Assembly (NCBI RefSeq): GCF_002428305.1
Contig: NZ_DIVJ01000049.1
Coordinates: 6,738-70,737 of the forward strand
Length of the DNA: 64,000 bases
Source: Flavobacterium sp. UBA6135
Lineage (GTDB): Bacteria; Bacteroidota; Bacteroidia; Flavobacteriales; Flavobacteriaceae
Direction of reading: 5' to 3'
Shown here: piece after piece, positions 27,028-35,781 of the stretch
Layout of the letters: each line of letters opens with the position of its first letter
Numbering within the stretch: the first letter of the stretch is position 1
Made by a program: the position numbers and the translations under genes
Notes under the pieces: model-generated
The model's database searches: none
Seen by the model: only the letters and a program-made list of their open reading frames with translations
Told to the model about the DNA's origin: nothing

Positions 27028-27279
27028 CTATAACTTAGCTACGTGCTTTGTTAATTTTGATTTTAAGTTTGAAGCTTTATTATCGTGAATGATATTTTTC
27101 TTAGCCAATTTATCAATCATGGAGATAACAGCTGTTAATTTTGCAGTTGCCTCAGATTTATCACTAGACATTCTCAAAGCTTTGATTGCGTTACGAGTTG
27201 TTTTGTGTTGGTATCTGTTTAATACTCTTTTCTTTTCGTTGCTTCTTATTCTTTTTAAAGCTGACTTATGATTTGCCAT
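27028..27279 (-). CDS. rpsT: 30S ribosomal protein S20
   Basis: Small-subunit protein that binds 16S rRNA. The sequence starts MANHKSALKRIRSNEKKRVL, the typical S20 N-terminus, continues as basic helices and ends with SKLTKHVAKL. Length 83 is normal. It is monocistronic, with the two tRNA-Glu genes upstream on the same strand. Confidence 0.98.
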   Translation of the reverse strand: MANHKSALKRIRSNEKKRVLNRYQHKTTRNAIKALRMSSDKSEATAKLTAVISMIDKLAKKNIIHDNKASNLKSKLTKHVAKL

Positions 27280-27429
27280 TTTTTTAATTTTAGATGTAAT
27301 AATTTATAAATACTAGTTAAAAAAGAAAAACCTCCCACAACTGCTTTAACAATCACTTTGGTTTTAACTAATAAAATAAAAATCGAGACACCAATTTTTA
27401 TTTTATAAAACTAATTTACAACTAATTTG

Positions 27430-27501
27430 TAGTCCGTAGGGGAATCGAACCCCTGTTACCAGGATGAAAACCTGGCGTCCTAACCCCTAGACGAACGGAC
27501 C
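27430..27501 (-). tRNA. tRNA-Glu (anticodon UUC)
   Basis: Read on the minus strand the 72-nt sequence folds as a cloverleaf: acceptor GGTCCGT with ACGGACT (first pair G-U), anticodon stem CCAGG/CCTGG around loop TTTTCAT (anticodon TTC), and T-arm AGGGG-TTCGATT-CCCCT. The 3' CCA is not encoded. Confidence 0.96.
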
Positions 27502-27546
27502 CTTGATTCCTCTAGTTTAAGCTTTTCAATCTGTACTTTGAACTTG

Positions 27547-27618
27547 TAGCCCGTGGGGGAATCGAACCCCCCTTACCAGGATGAAAACCTGGCGTCCTAA
27601 CCGATAGACGAACGGGCC
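27547..27618 (-). tRNA. tRNA-Glu (anticodon UUC), second copy
   Basis: Same length, same anticodon stem and loop (CCAGG-TTTTCAT-CCTGG) as the neighbouring copy 45 bp away, but acceptor GGCCCGT/ACGGGCT and T-arm GGGGG/CCCCC differ, as do parts of the D-arm. The 3' CCA is not encoded. Confidence 0.96.
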
Positions 27619-27694
27619 AACTGCTAATTGCGAGTGCAAAAATACAACTATTTTTTATACTCGCAATAGTTACAAAATATTTTTTTACTTTTTT

Positions 27695-29173
27695 TTAATA
27701 TGCTTTAGCAAATAACACTCTTCCAACTGAAGGTCTTCCACTAAACATACAGCTTCCCGCCTCTTCCTTTCTGTCCAAAGGAATACAACGAATTGTTGCT
27801 TTTGTTAGTTCTTTGATTTTTTCTTCCGTTTCTGATGTGCCATCCCAATGAGCGGAAAAAAAGCCTCCCTTAGTGTCTAGCAAAGACTTAAACTCCTCAA
27901 AACTATTTACTTCAGTGATGTGACTGTTTCTATATTCGAAAGCCCTATCAAACAAACTCTTTTGAATTGTTTCTAATAAATTTTCTATATATTTTTCAAT
28001 ACCATCACTTGAAACTACTTCTTTTGTCAATGTATCTCTTCGTGCTACCTCAAAAGTTCCATTTTCTAAATCTTTTGGTCCAACAGCAATTCGGATTGGT
28101 ACTCCTTTTAATTCGTATTCATTGAACTTATATCCGGGCTTGTGTGTTGTTCTGTTATCAAATTTTACTGAAATTTTTAATTTTCGTAATGCTGCAACCA
28201 ATTTTTCTACCTCAACTGTAATTGCTTCCAACTGTTCATCAGATTTATAAATAGGCACTACAACCACTTGAATTGGAGCCAAATTTGGCGGCAATACTAA
28301 TCCATTATCATCGGAATGAGTCATTACTAAGGCTCCCATTAATCGTGTTGAAACGCCCCAAGATGTTCCCCAAACATAATCTAAAGTACCTTCAGAACTT
28401 GCAAATTTAACATCAAATGCTTTTGCGAAATTCTGACCTAAAAAGTGTGAAGTTCCGGCTTGTAATGCTTTTCCATCTTGCATTAGTGCCTCAATACAGT
28501 AAGTTTCAACAGCACCTGCGAAACGTTCTGATTCTGTTTTAACTCCCTTAACAACAGGCATTGCCATAAAGTTTTCCGCAAATTCAGCATAAACATTCAT
28601 CATTTTTACTGATTCTTCAATGGCTTCTGCTTTTGTTGCATGTGCAGTATGCCCTTCTTGCCATAAAAACTCTGCTGTTCTTAAAAACAATCGGGTTCTC
28701 ATTTCCCATCGAACAACGTTTGCCCATTGGTTGATTAGTAATGGTAAATCTCTGTAGGATTGAATCCAATTTTTATAAGTACTCCATATAATGGCTTCAC
28801 TGGTTGGCCTTACGATTAATTCTTCTTCAAGTTTAGCATTGGGATCAACCATTAATTTTCCTTTATTATCCGGATCATTTTTTAATCTGTAATGAGTCAC
28901 AATTGCACATTCTTTTGCGAATCCTTCTGCATTCTTCTCCTCAGCTTCAAACATACTTTTTGGAACAAACAAAGGAAAGTAGGCATTTGAATGTCCGGTT
29001 TCTTTGAACATCCTATCTAATTCAGCTTGCATTTTTTCCCATATTGCATAACCATACGGCTTAATAACCATACATCCTCTAACTCCTGAGTTCTCTGCTA
29101 AATCAGCTTTAACTACTAGTTCATTGTACCATTTTGAATAATCCTCGTTTCTCTGGGTAAGATTTTTGCTCAT
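27695..29173 (-). CDS. proS: Proline-tRNA ligase (archaeal/eukaryal type)
   Basis: Class II synthetase charging tRNA-Pro. It is the short form (492 aa) without the bacterial editing insert between motifs 2 and 3. Visible: VRGCMVIKPYGYAIWE at the N-terminus, LIVRPTSEAIIW, WANVVRWEMRTRLFLRTAEFLWQEGHTAH (motif 2 region), TSHFLGQNFAKAFDV, GTSWGVSTRLMGALVMTHSDDNGLVLPP (motif 3 region), then the anticodon domain and the C-terminal cysteine-containing tail. The ATG at 29173 (MSKNLTQRNEDYSKWYN) is preferred over a non-ATG start 54 bp upstream. Divergent promoters separate it from the lipoprotein gene. Confidence 0.97.
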   Translation of the reverse strand: MSKNLTQRNEDYSKWYNELVVKADLAENSGVRGCMVIKPYGYAIWEKMQAELDRMFKETGHSNAYFPLFVPKSMFEAEEKNAEGFAKECAIVTHYRLKNDPDNKGKLMVDPNAKLEEELIVRPTSEAIIWSTYKNWIQSYRDLPLLINQWANVVRWEMRTRLFLRTAEFLWQEGHTAHATKAEAIEESVKMMNVYAEFAENFMAMPVVKGVKTESERFAGAVETYCIEALMQDGKALQAGTSHFLGQNFAKAFDVKFASSEGTLDYVWGTSWGVSTRLMGALVMTHSDDNGLVLPPNLAPIQVVVVPIYKSDEQLEAITVEVEKLVAALRKLKISVKFDNRTTHKPGYKFNEYELKGVPIRIAVGPKDLENGTFEVARRDTLTKEVVSSDGIEKYIENLLETIQKSLFDRAFEYRNSHITEVNSFEEFKSLLDTKGGFFSAHWDGTSETEEKIKELTKATIRCIPLDRKEEAGSCMFSGRPSVGRVLFAKAY

Positions 29174-29224
29174 TTTGTGTGATTTGGCATAACTATTGTT
29201 GAATATTTTAACATAAATATTCAG

Positions 29225-29242
29225 CAAAACTAACTAATTTTG
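29225..29242. promoter_or_regulatory. Back-to-back promoters of proS (-) and the Trp/Gly lipoprotein (+)
   Basis: TAGTTTTG on the minus strand (29225-29232) points to proS; TAATTTTG on the plus strand (29235-29242) points to the gene at 29271. The two -7 elements are only two bases apart, so polymerases on them would exclude each other. Confidence 0.55.
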
Positions 29243-29270
29243 TTTTGAACAACAATAAAAATTTCGTGCT

Positions 29271-30227
29271 ATGAAAAGTATTATGTTACACCCCAGATTT
29301 CTTGTAGGGTTTTCTTCATTGGGAATCTTAAGTTTACTACTAAGTTCATGTGGTTCCTATCAAAACAGTTCCTACTATGAAAATGATGGTATATATAGTT
29401 CTAGTAGAAATGACAATAGAACTGTTAATCGAAATTCAACTAATGGAAGCATCTACAGTGATTATTTCAAATCAAAGCAATTACAATTACAAGATGAGGT
29501 ATTTGTAGACGTAGATTCTTATACAACTGTTGGTGATTCAACAGTAACTGTTGAGAGTTATTCGAATAATGCGGCTTGGGGTTCAAATCCATCAACTGTA
29601 ACCATAAATTATTACGACACCGGATGGGGTTGGAATTCATGGTATGGTCCAGGTTGGGGATGGGGCTGGAATGCAGGATGGGGAATGGGTCTTGGATGGG
29701 GATGGAACTCATGGTATGGCCCAGGATGGGGATGGAATGCAGGTTGGGGATGGGGTCTCGGTTGGGGATGGAATTCATGGTATGGTCCAGGATGGGGCTG
29801 GAACTCATGGGGTCACCCAGGTTATGTTGGCTATTATGGCAATAACTATGCTTACAATCGAAGTAGAAGAGGCTCAAGTGCCTATTATAGTGGCAACAAT
29901 AGAGGTGTTTCAGCCAATAGAAATGCGAGTACCTACGGAAGAAGAACAGTTGGAGCTAGTGACCGCTCAACAACAGTTCCTAGAAGTAGTACATTCTCTA
30001 ATCGAGTTAATCAAAACAGAAATGATAGAGGTTCCTATACTCCATCTAGAAATAGAACTGATATGAATACTCCCAGAACTACTACTCAACCAAGAACAAA
30101 CAATACAAGTCAACCAAGATATAGCCCAAGCCCTGCAAGCTCAGGAGGTCGCGGCGGGTCATTTGGTGGTGGATCTGGCGGCGGCGGTAGATCTGGCGGT
30201 GGTGGCGGAAGAGGTGGAAGAGGTTAA
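29271..30227 (+). CDS. Trp/Gly-repeat lipoprotein (318 aa)
   Basis: Predicted lipoprotein with a lipobox ending LSLLLSSC (cysteine 27). Residues about 115-190 are a low-complexity stretch with around 20 tryptophans built from units such as GWGWNSWYGPGWGWNAGW, repeated nearly three times at both DNA and protein level. After a Tyr/Asn/Ser/Arg-rich region the protein ends in a glycine-rich tail (GGGSGGGGRSGGGGGRGGRG). No enzymatic domain is visible. Comparable Gly-Trp-rich lipoproteins occur in Flavobacteriia without known function. It is followed 19 bp later by a FadL-type porin gene, so the two may form an envelope operon. Confidence 0.85.
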   Translation: MKSIMLHPRFLVGFSSLGILSLLLSSCGSYQNSSYYENDGIYSSSRNDNRTVNRNSTNGSIYSDYFKSKQLQLQDEVFVDVDSYTTVGDSTVTVESYSNNAAWGSNPSTVTINYYDTGWGWNSWYGPGWGWGWNAGWGMGLGWGWNSWYGPGWGWNAGWGWGLGWGWNSWYGPGWGWNSWGHPGYVGYYGNNYAYNRSRRGSSAYYSGNNRGVSANRNASTYGRRTVGASDRSTTVPRSSTFSNRVNQNRNDRGSYTPSRNRTDMNTPRTTTQPRTNNTSQPRYSPSPASSGGRGGSFGGGSGGGGRSGGGGGRGGRG

Positions 30228-30246
30228 TAACTTAGAAAAAAAATAA

Positions 30247-31740
30247 ATGAAAAAGATATTTTACTTAGCATTTTTTGGAATTGTAAGTCTTTCCGTTAAT
30301 GCACAAGAAATCCAGGATGCAATTAGGTATTCGCAACAAAATTTAACCGGGACGGCTCGTTTTAGAGCAATGGGAGGAGCTTTTGGTGCATTAGGGGGTG
30401 ATTTGTCAGCCATAACAATAAACCCTGCCAGTTCTGCTGTTTTTACTTATAATCAAATTGGTGTTACTTTAAGTAATTTTAATATAAAAAATAAATCAAA
30501 CTATTTTGGATCATCTGCAACAGAGCGAGAAAACACGTTTGATATTAACCAATTAGGTGCCGTTTTTGTTTTCGAGGACTTCAACTCAAATCAAAACTGG
30601 AAAAAAATTAGCGTCGGTTTAAATTATGACAACACCAATAGTTTCAATAATGCCCTGTTTTCAGCAGGTGTAAATCCAACTAATTCTGTTGATCAATACT
30701 TTTTAAGTTATGCCAATGGCATTCCATTAAATGCGATAACCAATAATCCGTACAGTTTTTTAAATTTTGCTGAACAACAAGCCTACATGGGATTTGAAGG
30801 TTATATTTTTGACCCATTAACTAATGATCCTTCAAATAATCAATATGTTTCAAACGTTCCAGCAGGTGGCAACTATTATCAAGAAAATTTTGTTACATCA
30901 AGAGGTATTAATGGAAAACTGAGCTTTAATGCTGCTGCTCAATACAAAGACAATGTTTATGTTGGTCTTAATTTAAACGCTCATTTTATTGATTATACTC
31001 AGAATTCACGATTCTTTGAATCCAACACAAATGATAGTCAAAATGGTGTGCAACGTCTTCGGTTTGAAAATAGTTTGTATACCTATGGTAATGGATTCTC
31101 ATTCCAATTAGGTACAATTGTGAAAGTTACTGATGAACTTAGAGCAGGTTTTACTTTTGAATCACCAACTTGGTTTTATCTGAACGACGAAACTTCGCAG
31201 TTTCTTGTAGCTGAAAATAGAACAGACGGTCAAAGTTTTACTGATGTTGTTGACCCTCAAATAATTAATATATTTCCGGCTTATCGATTACAAACTCCCG
31301 GAAAAATTACAGGTAGTTTGGCTTATGTTTTCTTAAAAAGAGGAATCATTAGTTTTGATTATAGCCTAAAAGATTACAGCAATATGAAATTTAGACCTAC
31401 TGATGATTTATATTTTAGCGATTTAAACCGAGAAATGGCTTCAATTTTAACTATGAGTAATGAATTTAGAGTTGGTGCAGAATATAAAATCAAGCAATTG
31501 AGTTTAAGAGGAGGATATCGTTTTGAAGAAAGTCCTTTTAAAAATTCTGAAACATTAGGTAATCTCAGTAGCTTTTCAACAGGACTTGGTTATAACTTCG
31601 GAACCATAAAAGCTGATTTAGCTTACGCAAATACAAAACAAAATAGAATGCAAGGTTTTTTTAGTCAAGGATTAACTGATGCTGCAGCTATTAATTCTGT
31701 TAACAATACAATTACATTGTCGTTATTATTTGAATTGTAA
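30247..31740 (+). CDS. OmpP1/FadL/TodX family outer membrane transport protein
   Basis: Beta-barrel porin of the FadL family, which passes hydrophobic compounds such as fatty acids through the outer membrane. A signal peptide (residues 1-19, SVNAQ) is followed by the family hatch region: ARFRAMGGAFGALGGDLSAITINPASSAVF. The rest has alternating strands with the GFTFESPTWFYL and SFDYSLKDYSNMKF patterns, and ends in NTITLSLLFEL with a terminal hydrophobic residue suited for BAM recognition. Length 497 is normal. A terminator follows. Confidence 0.92.
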   Translation: MKKIFYLAFFGIVSLSVNAQEIQDAIRYSQQNLTGTARFRAMGGAFGALGGDLSAITINPASSAVFTYNQIGVTLSNFNIKNKSNYFGSSATERENTFDINQLGAVFVFEDFNSNQNWKKISVGLNYDNTNSFNNALFSAGVNPTNSVDQYFLSYANGIPLNAITNNPYSFLNFAEQQAYMGFEGYIFDPLTNDPSNNQYVSNVPAGGNYYQENFVTSRGINGKLSFNAAAQYKDNVYVGLNLNAHFIDYTQNSRFFESNTNDSQNGVQRLRFENSLYTYGNGFSFQLGTIVKVTDELRAGFTFESPTWFYLNDETSQFLVAENRTDGQSFTDVVDPQIINIFPAYRLQTPGKITGSLAYVFLKRGIISFDYSLKDYSNMKFRPTDDLYFSDLNREMASILTMSNEFRVGAEYKIKQLSLRGGYRFEESPFKNSETLGNLSSFSTGLGYNFGTIKADLAYANTKQNRMQGFFSQGLTDAAAINSVNNTITLSLLFEL

Positions 31741-31761
31741 TAAAATCATTAAAAAAAATCT

Positions 31762-31788
31762 AAAACCACCCTCAAGCGGTGGTTTTTT
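31762..31788 (+). terminator. Terminator behind the FadL-type gene
   Basis: AAAACCACC (31762-31770) pairs with GGTGGTTTT (31778-31786) followed by further T residues, 21 bp behind the stop. Confidence 0.88.
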
Positions 31789-31820
31789 ACTTATTGTAAA
31801 AATAAATGAATTTAAATAAG

Positions 31821-31828
31821 TAATTTTG
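31821..31828 (+). promoter_or_regulatory. rimO promoter, -7 element
   Basis: TAATTTTG matches TAnnTTTG and lies 29 bp upstream of the ATG at 31858. Confidence 0.65.
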
Positions 31829-31857
31829 CACCCGCAATTAACAAGGGTATTTATAAA

Positions 31858-33171
31858 ATGAGAACAAAATCTACTAAGAAAAATAAAATAAATGTCATCA
31901 CTTTAGGATGTTCAAAAAATGTTTACGACAGTGAAGTTTTGATGGGACAACTTAAAGCAAGTGGAAAAGATGTTGTTCATGAACAAGAGGGAAATATCAT
32001 TGTTATCAACACTTGTGGTTTTATTGATAATGCCAAAGAAGAATCTGTCAATACCATTTTAGAGTATGTTGATAAAAAAGAACAAGGAATTGTTGATAAA
32101 GTTTTCGTTACCGGATGTTTATCCGAAAGATACAAACCGGATTTAGAGAAAGAAATTCCGAATGTAGATTCTTATTTTGGAACTTCTGATTTACCACTTT
32201 TATTAAAGGCTTTAGGTGCTGATTATAAACATGAATTATTAGGCGAACGATTAACTACAACTCCCAAAAACTATGCTTATTTAAAAATAGCAGAGGGCTG
32301 TGATCGTCCGTGTAGTTTTTGTGCGATCCCTTTGATGAGAGGGAAACACGTTTCGCAACCTATTGAAAAATTAGTTAATGAAGCTGAGAAATTAGCTAAA
32401 AATGGTGTTAAGGAATTAATTCTAATTGCACAAGATTTAACCTACTATGGTTTGGATTTATACAAAAAAAGAAACCTTGCAGAGCTTCTTGAAAATTTAG
32501 CAAAAGTTGAAGGTATTGAATGGATTCGTTTACATTATGCCTTCCCTACAGGTTTTCCTATGGATGTTTTGGAGTTGATGAAACGCGAACCAAAAATTTG
32601 TAACTACATTGATATCCCATTACAACATATTTCTGATTCGATTTTAAAATCTATGCGAAGAGGGACAACACAAGAAAAAACAACTTCGCTTTTAAAGGAA
32701 TTCAGAAAAGCGGTGCCGGGAATTACAATCAGAACCACGTTAATAGTTGGTTATCCCGGAGAAACTGAAGAAGATTTCCAAATTTTGAAAGATTGGGTGC
32801 AAGAAATGCGATTTGAACGTTTAGGCTGTTTTGCTTATTCACACGAAGAAAACACGCATGCCTATTTGTTGGAAGATAATGTACCGGCAGAAGTAAAACA
32901 ACAACGTGCCGCTGAGATAATGGAAATTCAATCACAAATTTCTTGGGATTTAAATCAAGAAAAAATTGGAAAAACATTCAAATGCATCATTGACAGAAAA
33001 GAAGGCATACACTTTGTTGGTAGAACAGAATTTGACAGCCCTGATGTTGATAATGAAGTGCTGATTGACGCTTCAAAATTTTATGTAAAAGTGGGTGATT
33101 TTACAACAGTAAAAATAATTGATGCTACTGAGTTTGATTTATATGGTGAACCTAATAATAAATTAATATGA
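31858..33171 (+). CDS. rimO: Ribosomal protein S12 methylthiotransferase RimO
   Basis: Radical SAM enzyme that adds a methylthio group to an aspartate of ribosomal protein S12. It has the N-terminal UPF0004 domain with cysteines in LGCSKNVYDSEVL, NTCGFI and TGCLSER binding one Fe-S cluster, the radical SAM motif CDRPCSFC (CxxxCxxC) and a C-terminal TRAM domain. The pattern EGCDRPCSFCAIPLMRGKH separates RimO from MiaB. Length 437 is normal. Its TGA stop overlaps the ATG of the next gene (ATGA), indicating translational coupling. Confidence 0.97.
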   Translation: MRTKSTKKNKINVITLGCSKNVYDSEVLMGQLKASGKDVVHEQEGNIIVINTCGFIDNAKEESVNTILEYVDKKEQGIVDKVFVTGCLSERYKPDLEKEIPNVDSYFGTSDLPLLLKALGADYKHELLGERLTTTPKNYAYLKIAEGCDRPCSFCAIPLMRGKHVSQPIEKLVNEAEKLAKNGVKELILIAQDLTYYGLDLYKKRNLAELLENLAKVEGIEWIRLHYAFPTGFPMDVLELMKREPKICNYIDIPLQHISDSILKSMRRGTTQEKTTSLLKEFRKAVPGITIRTTLIVGYPGETEEDFQILKDWVQEMRFERLGCFAYSHEENTHAYLLEDNVPAEVKQQRAAEIMEIQSQISWDLNQEKIGKTFKCIIDRKEGIHFVGRTEFDSPDVDNEVLIDASKFYVKVGDFTTVKIIDATEFDLYGEPNNKLI

Positions 33172-33602
33172 AACAACTTATTTTAACACTATTTCTAATT
33201 GGTTATATTTTTCCTGTTATTGCTCAGATGAATAGAGGAACAAACGGTAGTGGGGGCTTAAATGATATGTCCAGATATAGTAAAAGAGATACTCAAAATG
33301 AAAAAAAAGATCCAGTAGTAGAAACAATGAAATACTTAAAAGAAGAACTTTCCCTTGATAATTTTCAAGAAGCTGCCATTAAAAGCTATCTTTTAGAAAA
33401 TATTTTGGAAAGTGAAAAAGTGATTGCTACTTCATTAAATCAGGAAGAAAAAAAGTTGAAGTTTGAAGAACTCAAAAATAAGTTTGATTTAAACACCAAA
33501 AGCATTTTAAACCCCGATCAAATTGAAATATATAATATAATATCTCAATACAGTAAGAAAAATGAAAAAGCGAAAATGAAAAAGAAGAAAAAAAATAACT
33601 AA
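33168..33602 (+). CDS. Secreted hypothetical protein coupled to rimO (144 aa)
   Basis: Signal peptide at residues 1-19 (ending PVIAQ), then a charged helical protein with two Leu-rich helices (YLKEELSLDNFQEAAIKSYL and KLKFEELKNKFD) and a lysine-rich end (KMKKKKKNN). The spacing of helices recalls small periplasmic proteins of the Spy/CpxP or LTXXQ type seen in Bacteroidota, but I see no diagnostic motif. The ATG overlaps the rimO stop by four bases. Confidence 0.8.
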   Translation: MKQLILTLFLIGYIFPVIAQMNRGTNGSGGLNDMSRYSKRDTQNEKKDPVVETMKYLKEELSLDNFQEAAIKSYLLENILESEKVIATSLNQEEKKLKFEELKNKFDLNTKSILNPDQIEIYNIISQYSKKNEKAKMKKKKKNN

Positions 33603-33652
33603 ACTACTATAGGCTTTAACTCCATAGATTTGATTGGCAGACTAAAAGCTGA

Positions 33653-34083
33653 TTACTTTTTAATGATGAAGTTTCCATAATAATTATTGTCATTTAGATT
33701 TCTATGGTACTTTAAATGTTCATTCCCTATTTCATCTGTAATATTTCCTTTGCTCCAACATCCTAAACCAATCTCCCAAAAATGACGACCCAAATATCTT
33801 TTTTTCAATTTTAAAATTTTAATTTGTATTTTCCTTGACGAAAGTTCTTTCATCAACATTACTATTGAACTAATATCTTGTGAAGTTTGATACTCGATAT
33901 GCATATGAATATTGTATTTTGAAACAACTCCTTTCAAAATTTGAATATCTTCCGCTTCACAAATCTGTATTAGAAAGTCCTGCACCTAAATTTTTATATC
34001 ACCTTACAAAACAGCATAACGATACTTAGTAACACATACTATATGAATCGTGAGACGTGAAACTGAATGACCATTTGTTCTTT
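33653..34083 (-). pseudogene. tnpA: IS200/IS605-type transposase TnpA pseudogene
   Basis: The open part (33653-33985) ends with GRHFWEIGLGCWSKGNITD, the C-terminal signature of IS200-type HUH transposases, and contains FLIQICEAEDIQILKGVVSK. Reading further upstream in the same frame gives HSVSRLTIHIVCVTKYRYAVL, the family N-terminus, then a TAA, GDIKI, a TAG, and the open part. The gene is therefore nearly full length but has two in-frame stops. The HUH site reads YNIHMH where relatives have a His pair, and the catalytic tyrosine position reads NEHLKYH instead of NEYL, so it is also degraded at the active site. The 33603-33652 and 34084-34237 flanks hold no gene. Confidence 0.88.
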
Positions 34084-34237
34084 GAAAATTCATCAAACAT
34101 ATGTAACAATTTGTAAACTGAACGCAAAATAAACAAAAGTGCATATTTTTAACTATTTTTAAGACCAATAAAAATTAAAATAATTTCTGGTCTGTATAAA
34201 AAATATAAAAATAATTTGGGTTTTATATTTTTGGATT

Positions 34238-35779
34238 TTATAGTGGAATATTTCCATGTTTACGTTTAGGTAATTCTATTTCTTTATTTTCTAACATACT
34301 AAAAGCTTTTATCAATTTTCTTCTCGTTTCATTTGGAAGGATTACCTCATCAATAAAACCTCTTTGAGCTGCTAAAAACGGTGTTGCAAATTTTTCGGCA
34401 TACTCAGTTTCTTTTTCAATCAATTTTGCCACTGGGTCTTGTGCTTCAGCTATTTCTTTTTTGAATATAATCTCGCTGGCTCCTTTGGCTCCCATAACAG
34501 CAATTTCTGCAGTTGGCCAAGCAAAATTCATATCGGCACCAATGTGTTTTGAATTCATTACATCATAAGCACCACCATAGGCTTTTCTGGTAATAACAGT
34601 TACTCTTGGCACCGTTGCTTCGCTTAAAGCATATAACAATTTAGCACCGTGAACTATGATTCCGTTCCACTCTTGGTCTGTTCCGGGTAAAAAACCTGGA
34701 ACATCAACCAAAACGAGCAAAGGAATATTAAAACAATCGCAAAAACGTGTAAATCGAGCGGCTTTTATTGAACTCTTAACATCCAAAACACCTGCTAAAT
34801 AAAGCGGTTGATTGGCTACAATTCCGATACTTCTTCCTCCTAAACGGGCAAATCCTACTAAAATATTTTCTGCATAATTTTTATGTATTTCAAAAAAAGA
34901 GTCCTCATCAATAATTCCTTGAATCACTTCATGCATATCATACGGTTTGTTTGGATTATCCGGAATAACGGTCATGAGTTGCTCTCGAATTTCATCATTT
35001 AAAACATAAGGAATTTTAGGAGCTTTTTCCTTATTACTTTGAGGCAAATAACTCAGTAGTTTTTTGACATCTTCCAAACATGCCACATCATTTTCCGACG
35101 TTGTGTGAGCCACTCCGGATTTACTGGAATGCGTACTTGCTCCTCCTAATTCTTCAGAAGTAACGGTTTCATTAGTTACTGTTTTCACTACATTGGGTCC
35201 TGTGACAAACATATAACTTGTGTTTTCTACCATCATCGTAAAATCTGTCATAGCAGGCGAATAAACCGCACCACCGGCACAAGGTCCCATGATGGCAGAA
35301 ATCTGCGGAATGATTCCACTGGATTTTACATTTCGATAAAAAATATCAGCATAACCGCCAAGCGAACGAACTCCTTCCTGAATTCTCGCACCGCCAGAGT
35401 CATTCAATCCAATCATTGGTGCTCCGGTTTTGAGAGCCATGTCCATCACTTTACAAATTTTTTCAGCATGTGTTTCAGATAAAGCTCCACCAAAAACAGT
35501 AAAATCTTGTGCAAATACAAAAACCAACCTGCCATTAACCGTTCCGTATCCTGTAATTACACCATCGCCATAGTACTGTTCTTTTTCCATCCCAAAATCA
35601 GTAGTTCTATGGGTGACCAAAGCATCGATTTCTTCAAATGAACCTTCATCCATTAAATAATTGACTCTTTCTCTTGCAGTTAATTTTTTCTTGGCGTGTT
35701 GCGTTTCAATACGTTTTTTTCCACCACCTAATTTTGCTTCTGCTAATTTATCTTGTACTGCTTTTATCTTATTTTCCAT
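34238..35779 (-). CDS. Acyl-CoA carboxylase carboxyltransferase subunit (PccB-like)
   Basis: Transfers the carboxyl group from biotin to an acyl-CoA, most likely propionyl-CoA giving methylmalonyl-CoA. The 513 residues contain both crotonase-like halves. Seen: KLTARERVNYLMDEGSFEEID, GLNDSGGARIQEGV, MGPCAGGAVYSPAMTDF, LVDVPGFLPGTDQEWNGII and TRKAYGGAYDVM, which form the two oxyanion regions. It is the last gene of a three-gene operon with the biotin carboxylase (2-bp gap) and the biotin carrier. The arrangement of separate subunits is typical of Bacteroidota propionyl-CoA carboxylase; acetyl-CoA as substrate cannot be excluded. Confidence 0.92.
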   Translation of the reverse strand: MENKIKAVQDKLAEAKLGGGKKRIETQHAKKKLTARERVNYLMDEGSFEEIDALVTHRTTDFGMEKEQYYGDGVITGYGTVNGRLVFVFAQDFTVFGGALSETHAEKICKVMDMALKTGAPMIGLNDSGGARIQEGVRSLGGYADIFYRNVKSSGIIPQISAIMGPCAGGAVYSPAMTDFTMMVENTSYMFVTGPNVVKTVTNETVTSEELGGASTHSSKSGVAHTTSENDVACLEDVKKLLSYLPQSNKEKAPKIPYVLNDEIREQLMTVIPDNPNKPYDMHEVIQGIIDEDSFFEIHKNYAENILVGFARLGGRSIGIVANQPLYLAGVLDVKSSIKAARFTRFCDCFNIPLLVLVDVPGFLPGTDQEWNGIIVHGAKLLYALSEATVPRVTVITRKAYGGAYDVMNSKHIGADMNFAWPTAEIAVMGAKGASEIIFKKEIAEAQDPVAKLIEKETEYAEKFATPFLAAQRGFIDEVILPNETRRKLIKAFSMLENKEIELPKRKHGNIPL

Positions 35780-35781
35780 GC

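Noticed and set aside
27430..27618. Mobile element integration at the tRNA-Glu pair
   Set aside because: No integrase, no repeat of a tRNA 3' end and ordinary neighbours on both sides.
29467..30066. Frames on both strands over the Trp/Gly lipoprotein repeats
   Set aside because: They arise from the repetitive DNA (for example many Met-Gly or Pro-Ile runs); the lipoprotein frame has the signal peptide and promoter.
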